A stretch of DNA of 64,000 nucleotides. It comes from Saccharina japonica. Taxonomy: Eukaryota > Sar > Phaeophyceae > Laminariales > Laminariaceae. The stretch is from contig MEHQ01000774.1 of the NCBI GenBank assembly GCA_008828725.1, forward strand, positions 626,863 through 690,862, written 5' to 3'. The translations under genes and the position numbers were made by a program. Below, in pieces: positions 49,961 to 59,726 of this stretch. Every line of letters starts with the position of its first letter. Position 1 is the first letter of the stretch. The notes under the pieces are model-generated. The model saw only the letters and a program-made list of their open reading frames with translations. It did no database searches and was not told the DNA's origin.

Positions 49961-50014
<54 letters not shown>

Positions 50015-51690
50015 GTGATGATGGTGATGATGATGATGGTGACGATGATGATGTGACAGATGTATCAACTGTGGGCGGTGCGGGTCGACGGTGGCAACGG
50101 GAAGGAGCTTTACGGTGAAGACTACGCGGACATCTACGCCATCAACCGGCTGCACTTCAAGGCCACTACCAACGGCACCTGCGATCACGTGAGCAGCTGC
50201 TTTTACAAGTGGTCGTGCGTCATCTTATCCGGGGTTGTCAAGTGCGACACTTATTTATACATAAATATGTTCTTTGAGTTTGGATTATATGGCGAACAGT
50301 TTAGCAATGGTATTGCGGTACTGGATAGTAGCCAGAGGTCCTTGCGCGTACATAAATATCATACCGTACTCACATAATATTTCCACATCATATTGTATAT
50401 ATGTACCGGAACAAATCAGGTACAAGTACTCGTAGTTTGACAGCTTCGGTGGAGATTCAGGAGTGACATTGGTGCAGGAGGGATAGGGTTGGTTTGGGGG
50501 TTAGTTTCACATCAACCGTTTCACGATGCATGACAAATACGCACATATTCACATGTTCACCATTATTAGTCAGCCTTTTGCTTGAATATTTGCCCTTCTT
50601 TCGTCGCGGCTTTGAGTCGGGGTCTCATAGAAGTGCGCCCCCCCCCTCCCCGACACCAACCGCACTCCACCCCCCCTCGCCTCCCCGCCTAACCCCCCCA
50701 CCTTCTCCCACCTCCCATTTCCACCTCACCACTACGGCACGCACCGTATATATGAATGGATAGTACGTGTCGCACGATGGTGTCCGGGTCGGTACACGTC
50801 AGCATCACGCACTGTCATCTCCCGCCCCTCTTCGAATTGTCTACACTCGCGCCACTCCTTGGATTGTGTACACTCCCGTCATATAAGAAAACACCATTAA
50901 CCTTAAGGTTGTAGATCAACACTACAGAGTATACGACAGGGCTTACATTAGCAATTGGGAGGTGACAAAGTGCGGGTCGAATGGTTGTTCGCACGCAACA
51001 CAAGATATTGTGTTTGTATGTTAGGATTGCGTACATAATACTGTAGTTGTATGCCCCTTACCCAGCATCCCGCGTCGCTTTGTGGAACCTACGATGTATT
51101 TCTACGATCGTCATTCACGTTTATATGCGTTCTCCCTCATAGGGCTGGAGTACCAAAGTGGCGAAACAGTCGGACCAATGGCCAAAAACTCCATTGTGAC
51201 TACCACCCACAGTACCTGTATGCTTCCACCGTTAACTTTTGACGTATGATATGAATACAGTGGGTTGTTCTCTTATCAACTACAGTAGCTGAACGTGCAA
51301 GGAATGGTCCAATGTGACTGATCCCAAAATGACCCCCAACACCAACACTCTCGTTGACGACAAACCGCCTCCTCACAGTCGCCCCTTCCGCCCGGCTCCC
51401 CCCCCTACACCCCCTGCCAGTTCCACGACGGAATGGGCTTCCTGGTGAGCCACTCGCTCATCACCAACACTTTCGAGTTCAGCCTGCAGCGTGTGAACCC
51501 CAAGCTGACCGTCCCCTACTGGGACTTCACGATCGAGTCCACTGCTGCCGCGGATATTGCGTACGACCCGAAACTGCCTTTCACCAGGACGGAGTTGTTG
51601 AGCCCCTCGTGGTTCGGAACCGCTGACCTCAAAGACAATATGGTGAGAGGGTTTATGTATCGGCCTTTCTTCGCCGAGAGCTTTCGCTGC

Positions 51691-51760
<70 letters not shown>

Positions 51761-51863
51761 GTCTTTGTTGTTGTTGTTGTTGTTGTTGGTGGTGTTGTTG
51801 TTGTTGTTGTTGTTGGTGGTGTTGTTGTTGTTGTTGTTGTTGTTGGTGTTGTTGTTGTTGTTC

Positions 51864-51896
<33 letters not shown>

Positions 51897-54800
51897 TCGT
51901 TGTTGGTGGTGGTGTTGGTGGTGATGGTGATTAGGGTGGTGTTGTTGATGTTCCGTGATTATTGTCAGGACAGTGGGCAGTGGCAGGGGCGGCAGCAACA
52001 ACAGAAGCCGTGGTAGGGGCCTTCGTCGCGCTTTGTCCGAGAATCGAACATTTTCCGCGATACGTATATAGCGCGGGTACCTACATTTGGTCCGGTTGCT
52101 GTCACGAGCTCCACGCATCATCAAACACATCGAACAAGAAAACGTTGTGCGACAACATTGGACGCTCAACCTTATGAACAAACCCCACGGGCTGTCATAC
52201 ACATCTGGCAGAATTATGTAGACACACGCGTATACGATTGCCAAGAAAACATTGGTTGGGTGCTTAGTTGAGGAGCCCTGACGTGTTTACACGTACCCTG
52301 GCTGCCGTCCACGGCATGGCTCAGTGCATACACACACCGACGTAGGTATCGCCCGACCTACCTACCTACCTACGTACCGAACCTGCCCCACCTTAGTACC
52401 TACCTACAGTACCAACGGGCCCTCCCTGACTGATCGGCCGACCGAGCGTCCTTCCGTCCGTACAACCGACCGACGGACCTACCTGCCGACGTGTGACGAA
52501 TACGCCCCGCTGCTTCCGAATATTGATACATTTTCTTCTCTCAAGCTCAAGGACGGCCGGTGGGCGTACACCGAAATCCCCAGCGTAATAAACGGCAACC
52601 CGGGCTTGCTTGAATCGGACGTCTACGGCAAGCTACGTTCACCGTGGAACACCAACAACAGCCCGTGAGTAACGGTGGATGACCCTGAGACCGTTTTTTA
52701 TATTTTTCATGAGCGCTGTTTTGCGTTTAATAATCTTAGCACGCTTCTCCCGAATATTTGCGAGCGAGGTATGTACCATGTCCGGGTCGATGGTACAGCA
52801 GTGCGTTTCGTTTCGATGAGCGATGCATTCCTACATCAGCCCCTTAGGAACATGATCCACGTTCTTAGGGACACACCTCCTAGACTGGTGTGGAACTAAC
52901 GCCCACGACAGAATGCAAGACTTTTTTTTTGTTTTTTTTTCGTGTACACCCCTGGTTGATACGGTTGGGAATCGAAACGCAAGTTCTATTGAAATGGAAG
53001 AGGTATCCGCCAAGCTGAAGTACCGAACATTAATTTTCTGTACCGACATGATTGAACCTCAAGTCTCGCAAAGGTGAGGCGAGCCTTAATCACACTCCGC
53101 CATGCTTGTGATGGCGCCAACCAATGCCGGTAACCGACGATGTGAATAAAAATAGCAAAACAATAGCAATCCCTTTGCTGTTCCGATGTCGTTCGAATCG
53201 TACAGTTGAATCGCACGAGTAGGCCGCGATTCAGAGCCCTGTGTTTTCCCGGGCACAGGCATGACAGCAACACCAATATTACAGTATGTATCATTCGGGC
53301 TTGTAAGAGCACGCAACGCTATAGTAGTTGTCAGTATCATGATGCGCACGTGCGTGCCAGATATCTCCCTGCATGGTATACACGAGCTTGAGTACACCCC
53401 CCGCCTCAGCAGCCCGGATTGCTTCATGTCACAAGGTAATGCTGCAATCGTTAAAATAGAAAACGACAGTTTTTTTTCCCTTTGAGTCCAAAATGCGTTG
53501 ATGTTCATCAATACCACTGTTTTTAATAACCCTTCTGTGTTTACACACACATTAGCTCATTCGACTACCTTATAAACTTAAAAATCTACACACAGGTACA
53601 TCTCCCGCGCAGTGGGCGAGCAGTGTCAAGCCAGTGTCGACGGATACCTAACCTGGCCAGACTGCCAGGCGCACTACGAGCTCGTCACCACCAACCATGA
53701 GTTCTACTCATTTGTGTGGGGTAGCATGGGCGACCCGCATGGGCCGGTTCACTTCTGGCTGGGAGGCAATATCGACTGTGACACGACGTACAACAAGATT
53801 GCTACCCTTGTGGGCGCCGAGATCGCCGAAGTGTTCGCGTTTTTGGCAAACGGCCACCGTAAAGGACTGTTCTGCGAAAAGGTGTGGGGCTGCAAGAGGA
53901 CCGCGTCTGTGGACGAGAAGCCCGCCGAGGTGAGAACATAAAATGGGGGTATAATGCACGTATACTTAAATCTCCAAAATTAACGAACAAACGAGTCAAC
54001 ACGTGACGGAGAGAGAACATAATCCAAGTAAAACGAACGAAGTGTTGAAATGAAATGGACTATTTAGCGTGCTCACACCAAAATTGTTGGGGTGCGTTAC
54101 CTCAATTGTGGCGTGATAGGCCCACTTATATGGCGTCAGGTATTATACCAGCAGAGGCAAGCACTCGCTCGAGATCCTCCTGCTGTTTGTATGAGCGGCA
54201 CGCTGCGCAGAGCTGGTGAAAGAATGACGCCCGAATGACTGTTGAGTAGATTTCTAGCGGTCTCGAAGAGGAGACGATGGGGCGAGATATGAATGAGCGG
54301 GGAAAGGAGGAGTGGCAGAGTGCGCAGTGCTCGATCCTCGGCTAGAAGAGCTAAACAAACGACCACAAAAACAAAGCACAAGGCCCTCGGGGTACCTGCA
54401 AATGCGGCTGGAGTCTTTAACAAAACACGCCCTCGGCCCAACTCGATCGCGTAGTTTGAGTTCCCCCGCACTATGAACCGCCAAGATCAACTGACAGTTT
54501 CGGTCGAAAACACTGCTACTGCAACTGGCATAACAGCTCTTACATTGCTCTACCCCTGGAACTGCAGTTCATAATTAGAGGACTATGACTATTTTCCGAG
54601 GCGGTGAATCGATAGGCTACTGACTAATCTAGCCGCGTCACTGGTGTGTAGCAACGTAGCTATCTCCAGTACAAACGTGCAAGGGCGAATCGAGAGTCGA
54701 GCTGCAAATATTTGCGATAAATAAAGCGGGGGAAACAGGAGCGTTCGTCCCCGACACAACGTATTCATGGACGGCGCGAACTACAGTAATGCATCCCGTG

Positions 54801-57800
54801 AATACTCTCGCAAAGAGATTCGCCATCAGCGATCAAAGTTCAATCGCGGAAAACATGCAGTGCCCATAAATCGCTGAGGGATGTTTCTACAGAGTTTTCT
54901 TATTTATAATACTGTATATATGAGTGATCGACGTTGAGGTTTGTCATGCTGCACAATGTCGGCTGGTAAAACATATTTACGATATATCATATGTATTCCT
55001 ATTTTTTGGTGGGCGCGAGAGAACGAGTGAGAAAAGGGCGAGCGAGCGGACGAGTCTGCACGCAGTACGGATACAACAAACACCCCCCCCCCCTCCCCCC
55101 CGTGGCATGATATATTTGTTTACGATGCTCCTGGTTGTTAGATGGCAGTGTTTTATGTTTTTTCCTCTTCGTCGTCTGGTTTTGTCTGTTTGTCGCCACT
55201 CACACGCTACACTTTTTCGGATGGGAAAAATATGTAATACATTGTTTTGTTTTCTCTTCTTCCGCCGCTTTTCGTGCGACAAACGTTTGGCACATCGTGC
55301 GTGCGGGGATGGACGAATGGGCGCAGCTCATGTCGAGCGGTACCTGTGGCTGCCAGGGCTACGACCTCACCCAGGGGGACGACTATAAAATTATCATGGA
55401 GTATCTCTCTTACGCCGAGTTTTACATCGGGGGTTTCAGCGAGGACATTCAGCGGCAGGTCATCGAGATCATCTGCTCCGGGGTGGTCAACTACGGCGAG
55501 CACTCACAGGTGGGTCGGCCTGCCTTATATAGCGCATTTGCCGCGAGGAACTCGAAGGAGGGGAACTGTTTTGTGCCATTCGGTCTCTTGGTTGTCCGGG
55601 AATGCGTACAAACTAAACCAATGTACCGAATGAAGCGAGTACATATGTGGTTCATGCACAGATCATACAAGGGAGCAAATATTCCACGGAGGTGTGGTAG
55701 ACGTGTCAGCCAGCAGCTCCCCCTCCCAAACCACAGAAACGGGTGGGAAATCACCAAACCAATATCAGGGCAAGGTATTTGTAGCTGCCGTCAACTTGTG
55801 TGGCATTAGCAAGCTCGGAGGGCAAGTTGTTCTAATTTCCTGTCTCTGAAAGGTGTCCGCCGCCTCTGCAGGGAAATCATTTGACTCTTTCGCAGTTTAT
55901 TCTGGAGCGACACTGACGCGATGTGTCCGAGAATCATGACGACGTGGATGCGTGAGGGTTGCACGCGTAGACCGCTCTTGTCGACACGGGGTCGGGTGGG
56001 AATTGCGCGAGGCGCGAGCCGTGTATGTATGTGACTCAGCCCAGATTCGAAAATACCTAGAGCTGTGAATTGGCTGGGCTTGACGGCTAGTCATTACAGT
56101 GGTTGGGTGGCGAAGTATGTACGTATTCCAACCAACTACCTTACTGTAAGTGTGAAAACACACAAAACACACACGTCGAGCGACACATACTACGCCAGTC
56201 ACACACAAGGACGGAGAACTCCCGCACATTATCGCACGCAACCACAACATATATATATGTAATACATAGCCGAATCACGAGCAGTCGTCGAGTTAGAGTC
56301 AGCTAACTCACCTAGCCGATAAACTTCGTTTATTGCGTCCTTGTGCTCGTGTACATATCGTGTTGGTACGCCCTTGCCAGGAGGTAACACAGGCTTGCGC
56401 GGATAGGGGTTAACATATCTTCCTGGCATTCGGAAATCAAAGGATATATTTCACGTTGCAAAATAGATACTACTTGTAGAACAAGAATAATATACAAGGG
56501 GGAGATATCATCTTGTGAGAAGAGGGGTGGGGGTGTGCGCGTGTGCGATCTTCAGCGACTAACACATATAAATATATGGATATACCCAAGGGCGCACAAA
56601 TAAAAAGTTATCGACACCACACCCCCCCCTATATTGGAGGGAAGAAACCGGACCGTTGTGATCCCAGAAAACAATAAGTCAAGTATTTTTTTAATTACCC
56701 CCGACCAGCGAAAACAAAATAGGGGGGGTCTCTAAAACCAAGTTAAAAAAGGGAACAAAAAACGAAAAAAAAATGGTTTTTGCTCATTTCGCCCTGTGAT
56801 CACAGCGATCCGGTTTGTTTTTCATTCTGACCTTCCTACGTGTGTGGTGTCGTTTTTTTTTTTTTTGTGCGCCCTTGATATACCCTTTGGTTCGTTCTAT
56901 TGGGCGACCCAGAGCAACGTGCCTTGATGCTCACTCGTGGAAGGTTGCTTACTCCGAGCTATCGCGCTGTCCCCACGGAAGATAATATTGTTGTTTTCGT
57001 AACTCCCTGGTACACACTCGCTACGGTACTGACCTTGTAGTTGCACCGCATTACTGGTACGAAATCCTACAGTATTATTACAGTAAACCCCCCCCGAATG
57101 CAATGCCTGCTTGGTTGGTGGAAACTCAACGTGCTCCATCCCGGCATTGTAGGGATGCGAGGGTCTATGGCCATACGACTACGGCTGTGCACGACATGAG
57201 TATACCCTCTCACAATGCAAGCCGGGTCTGCAAATAGCGCCTATTACTGTAGTAATGCCTCAAACAAAAATCAATGCTACTAGGAAAATACGACCCGGGT
57301 GTATCCCCCTACTCAGAGCGTATTATGCAGTAAGATGCCGTTGCAGCTGGTGTCCTATTAAGTCGCTGAGCTATTCAACTCGATGAATCCCAAATTATTG
57401 AATATGTGTACACTACGTGGTTACTCTGATATCGCTGAACAGTGCTCGAACTGCATCAATGGTCGATCTGGGCACCCCCCAGGCACGGTGCACTGGCTGT
57501 TGTTTAGAGGACAACCGTAAGGGTTCAAAGCATACGGTGTGTTGCACTGAACTCTGTGTATTGCTAACCGCCTTCACGAATACGCGCCATGCCCCAACTG
57601 TGACACCTACCTTGGAAGCGACTGAAGCTGGTCATTAAACTGGTGAAGCTAATGTTGTGGATGACGCTGATGGTGCCTATGTAGTTGGTGATGCTGATCG
57701 AGCGGGTGTACTGTAATTGCCATAACTTGCAGCCGACGAAGCTGGCGTACCTGCCGCCAGTCCTGCTGTAGTAGTCGTTGCTGCAGTAGACGATGCTGTG

Positions 57801-59726
57801 CCAGTCGTTGCTGCACCAGCCGTCGCTGCACCGGTCGTTCCTGTGCCAGTCGTCGTTGTAACGATAATTGCTGTACCAGCCGTTCACGATCCAATCGTTG
57901 CTGTAGCACTCGATGTCTCCCAGGAACGATGATAATGATGATGATGCCGGCGAAGGTGTTTGGAGCGTGTCTTTATCTGCTCGAGGCACCTTTCTCGGTT
58001 GGCGTTGAGACGTTCATGGGCATGATGCTGACGGCACCGGGATGAATGAGTAGTAGCATACCTAGCACGCGAAGTTCCTGTGGTAGTCTCAGCGGTAATT
58101 TCCGGTCGATAATATGTGTCTACTCGGCTGTTGGAAAAGTGCTGCTGCTCCCGGCTCTCATTCCCTTGTAGACGCCCACCCAAAATGCCGTACTGACTTT
58201 GGAAACAGATCAGAGAAACTCCCGAATCAATTCCACCCACACGTTTGATCGTCTTGCGGTGTTTCGGAGAAGATGATGTAGTTGATGTTGTGAAAGCCGG
58301 TGCAGCTGACACAGTTGATGCAGAGATATAGCGGAAGCAGCGGAAGAAGCTGTTGACGCTGAAGCATCTGATGAACCTGATGTAGCTGCCACCAGCCCTG
58401 CTGTGGTCGCCTCTGCAGTAGCCTGTGATCCATAGTAGGCCATGCCGGAAAAAGACGTTGTTGCAGTGCGCGTTGCTGTAGCAAACGACTCTGCAGTATT
58501 CGTTGTTGTACTATCAATAGTCACATCCCTCCGAAAACTACGACCGTGGAGCTGCGGGATACATTGTCAAAGCGCCAAACAGACACCAGGAACCTTCAGT
58601 CCGGCCTTTCCACAACCCGCAACTACCACCCGCTCTGTCCAGGTGTGATTACACCATGGTCCCACCTGCATTCAAGAGTGTGTGCACGATCGACCCCTCT
58701 TTTTAAAGCTGATTAAATTTCGTTAGCACGTGGTGAGCGGCTGCCGTCGGAGCTGACAAAGCGGACTGTTGAACTTATGGAGTAATTCACCCGCCCTGAA
58801 ATATTGTAACCGAGGTTTCATACGTAGCCTGCCGAGATGGCGCCCTTCCTAACCACGCACGATGTAAACGATGGTCCAGAGCTTAAACCTCCGTCGTATC
58901 GAATGTAGACAGCGAGAAGCCGTTTAAACGCACAGCGCCGATTCGGTTACTGTCCTTAAACAATACATCAACGATGTTTAGAAACAAACATGACATAACC
59001 GAATGGCCGACGTACCAAGCTTCTCGACAGCTCATCCCTTCTGCTTCCTACCACACCCTATCCTGCCTTACGCCAGCTTTCTTTGTCTTGGTTCTGCCCC
59101 GCTCACTCCCTCCCGCCCCACCCCTCCCGCCCCCCCTCGAGCAGTCGAGCTCCTCGCTAGACCCGATGTTCTGGCCGATGCACGGTACGATGGAGCGGAT
59201 GTACCAGTTCGCGGTGGTGACAGGCCAAGTGACGGAGTTCACCTGGCCGGACAAAGACATGACGGTTACCCTCCCCGACGGTACGAGCTACACCCAGTAC
59301 GTGAGCAGCTACTACGAGGAGTGTAACGGCCACCACGGGAGTCACATCTTCCCGTTCGGCTTGTTGGGCTCAGACATCGACGGCTTCAAGGTCAAGACGG
59401 GAATCCGCAGCAACCCCGCCACTGGGAACAACCTCACCAACCGCGAGGTGCTCGAGGCATTCGACCCTCGATCCAACTCCATGAACTACGTGTACGACAC
59501 GTTCAAGTGGGACCACTGTGTGGCGGAGGGGTACAACTTCGAAGATGCCTGGGGTGAACCCGCGACGTCGGCCAGGAAAGAGTTTTTTGAGAGGCAAGAA
59601 CCTCGGTCCGCCGTGTACACAAGCTTCAAGAGGAAGATGGCTGTGCTCATGAAAGAGGAAGGAGATCGACTGAAGGAGGAGGCGCAGGGGGGGGAGAGCG
59701 GGGGAAAGGCATCGAGCGGGAAATGA
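40806..59726 (+). CDS. Tyrosinase-family type-3 copper protein, gene B (complete)
   Basis: Joined coding parts are 40806..41642, 50060..50188, 51421..51642, 52546..52664, 53596..53929, 55327..55509 and 59145..59726: 2406 nt, 801 residues plus TGA. All introns are GT-AG with phases 0,0,0,2,0,0. Candidate copper ligands are H311, H324 and H333 for CuA, and H484, H488 and H621 for CuB. The HxxxH pair and the DPxFWPMH histidine are 133 residues apart, a gap much larger than in compact bacterial tyrosinases. The N-terminus has a roughly 74-residue cytosolic tail, an anchor at about 75-94 and a conserved extension before the catalytic domain. The likely reaction is O2-dependent oxidation of phenols or catechols on the lumenal or outer side of a membrane. 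The substrate is unknown. It is divergent from gene A and clearly its duplicate. Confidence 0.88.
43489..44253. mobile_element. TIR element with about 165-bp inverted ends
   Basis: The left arm (43489-43650: GGGCCC, GTCATGA, a poly-T and ATATATAT block, then AGTACTCCTTACGGAAAACG) is inverted at 44093-44253. A short ORF in the middle (43732..44010) has no domain. No target duplication could be defined. Confidence 0.75.
44847..45345 (+). repeat. Repeat R1, full copy 2
   Basis: It matches 5999..6492 along its length with small differences, including the shared GGTTGGGTTGGCGTCGGTTG start and the 3' segment that is also found alone elsewhere. It is followed by a C-run and then repeat R3. Confidence 0.85.
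45365..45540 (+). repeat. Repeat R3, single copy
   Basis: It shares CTGAATTCTACAGCC, GGTGTCCCCCTAATACGGG, GCGCGATC and a final ACAGCTGTTGTTT with the palindromic R3 at 36738..37010. Confidence 0.75.
45622..46411. mobile_element. hAT-like non-autonomous element (790 bp) with near-identical 8-bp target duplication
   Basis: The ends are TAGGGCTGGACCCTGG and the inverted CCAGGGCCCAGCCCTA, 15 of 16 pairing. Subterminal GTACTGGC words are present in both orientations. The flanks are CGCTTTAT (45614-45621) and CGTTTTAT (46412-46419). The 8-bp duplication and TAGGG start fit the hAT superfamily. No transposase is encoded. A GCCTCCGG-rich GC block lies at 46225-46310. Confidence 0.8.
48151..48520 (+). 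repeat. Tandem duplication, 184-bp period
   Basis: CAGAAACGCTGGGTGGTGTT starts at 48151 and again at 48335, and the two units agree over most of their length, including TTTATATAGGAAATAGTATG. It lies inside intron 1 of gene B. Confidence 0.85.
49815..50054 (+). repeat. (GAT)n microsatellite against the exon 2 acceptor of gene B
   Basis: About 240 bp of GAT/GGT/GAC triplets with few interruptions, ending six bases before the exon (TGACAG then the ATG of exon 2). Gene A has only a short GATGAT at the same place. Long Asp, Met or His frames here are artefacts. Confidence 0.95.
50060..50188 (+). CDS. Gene B exon 2: first CuA histidine
   Basis: 129 nt, 43 codons, phase 0. It reads MYQLWAVRVDGGNGKELYGE then DYADIYAINRLHF and ends NGTCDH before donor GTGAGC. 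The RLHF histidine is residue 311. The acceptor TGACAG follows a purine-rich repeat rather than a pyrimidine tract. Confidence 0.88.
51421..51642 (+). CDS. Gene B exon 3: CuA site core
   Basis: 222 nt, 74 codons. It opens FHDGMGFLVSHSLITNTFEF with H324 and H333, nine residues apart. PYWDF follows, as in most tyrosinases. The acceptor CCTGCCAG has a strong C-rich tract and the donor is GTGAGA. It ends TADLKDNM. Confidence 0.92.
51685..51950 (+). repeat. (TTG)n microsatellite just after the exon 3 donor of gene B
   Basis: About 260 bp of TTG/GTT triplets starting about 45 bp into intron 3. The intervening TCGGCCTTTCTTCGCCGAG is kept in intron 3 of gene A, where a short GGT-rich stretch follows instead. 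The poly-Cys, poly-Leu and poly-Gln frames here are artefacts. Confidence 0.95.
52340..52495 (+). repeat. ACCTACC/CCGACCG short tandem repeats in gene B intron 3
   Basis: A patchy CCTA/CCGA microsatellite 50 bp before exon 4, the counterpart of 7447..7600 in gene A. It is pyrimidine-rich on the sense strand. Confidence 0.75.
52546..52664 (+). CDS. Gene B exon 4
   Basis: 119 nt, phase 0 to phase 2. It reads LKDGRWAYTEIPSVINGNPG and continues to SPWNTNNS plus a split Pro codon. The acceptor is TTTTCTTCTCTCAAG, a good pyrimidine tract; the donor is GTGAGT. Start and length agree with gene A. Confidence 0.83.
53596..53929 (+). CDS. Gene B exon 5: first two CuB histidines
   Basis: 334 nt. After the split Pro codon it reads YISRAVGEQCQASVDGYL and later GDPHGPVHFWLGGNIDCD, with H484 and H488 as the HxxxH pair. 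Cysteines in LFCEKVWGCKR are shared with gene A. The acceptor is CACACAG, the donor GTGAGA. Confidence 0.9.
55327..55509 (+). CDS. Gene B exon 6: cysteine-containing insert
   Basis: 183 nt, 61 codons, reading LMSSGTCGCQGYDLTQGDDY and ending GEHSQ before donor GTGGGT. The start after GGCGCAG matches gene A; in gene B alone the frame is open further upstream, so a slightly longer exon cannot be ruled out from this copy only. Confidence 0.75.
56587..56877. mobile_element. MITE (291 bp), CAAGGGCGCAC ends, 7-bp target duplication
   Basis: The inverted ends CAAGGGCGCACAAA pair over more than 40 bp inward (to CGACACCACAC). The flanks are identical ATATACC (56580-56586 and 56878-56884). The ends share CAAGGGCG with the larger element at 37904..38906. 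Confidence 0.85.
57105..57208 (+). repeat. Repeat R1, solo 3' segment (copy b)
   Basis: It matches the last 105 bp of the full R1 copies (TCCCGGCATTGTAGGGATGC, ACTACGGCTGTGCACGACAT). Confidence 0.85.
57771..57910 (+). repeat. 15-bp minisatellite, about 9 units
   Basis: Units resemble GTCGTTGCTGTACCA with 1-5 changes each. In one plus frame it reads repeated VVAAP/VVPVP pentapeptides bounded by stops, so it could be a relic of a coding repeat, but there is no start and no neighbouring exon. Confidence 0.75.
59145..59726 (+). CDS. Gene B exon 7: third CuB histidine and C-terminal domain
   Basis: 582 nt including TGA. The acceptor GAGCAG follows a long C-rich tract. It opens SSSSLDPMFWPMHGTMERMY with H621. 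It continues DGTSYTQYVSSYYEECNGHH and FKWDHCVAEGYNFEDAW and ends in a charged, probably helical tail (KRKMAVLMKEEGDRLKEE) followed by a Gly-rich end. Confidence 0.9.
   Translation, partial: SSSSLDPMFWPMHGTMERMYQFAVVTGQVTEFTWPDKDMTVTLPDGTSYTQYVSSYYEECNGHHGSHIFPFGLLGSDIDGFKVKTGIRSNPATGNNLTNREVLEAFDPRSNSMNYVYDTFKWDHCVAEGYNFEDAWGEPATSARKEFFERQEPRSAVYTSFKRKMAVLMKEEGDRLKEEAQGGESGGKASSGK

Larger units (their letters stand above)
41643..50059 (+). other. Gene B intron 1 (8.4 kb, repeat-rich)
   Basis: It contains a 48-bp tandem duplication (41686-41770), an inverted-repeat element (43489..44253), R1 and R3 copies, a hAT-like element (45622..46411), a 184-bp tandem duplication and the GAT microsatellite that ends it. 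A minus-strand stretch at 42110..42514 looks coding-like in part but has no recognisable domain. Confidence 0.7.
55510..59144 (+). other. Gene B intron 6
   Basis: A 3635-bp phase-0 intron. It contains a MITE (56587..56877), an R1 solo end (57105..57208) and a 15-bp minisatellite (57771..57910). The Gln-, Ala- and Thr-rich frames at 57640-58520 on the minus strand come from trinucleotide-like repeats. No gene is supported. Confidence 0.7.

Noticed and set aside
49813..50118. Poly-Asp/poly-Met frames at the GAT repeat
   Set aside because: They are microsatellite translation, which runs into exon 2 of gene B in a wrong frame.
51516..52244. Long minus-strand frame rich in Gln and plus-strand frames rich in Cys or Leu
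   Set aside because: They are translations of the TTG microsatellite in intron 3 of gene B plus flanking exon antisense; nothing in them is conserved.
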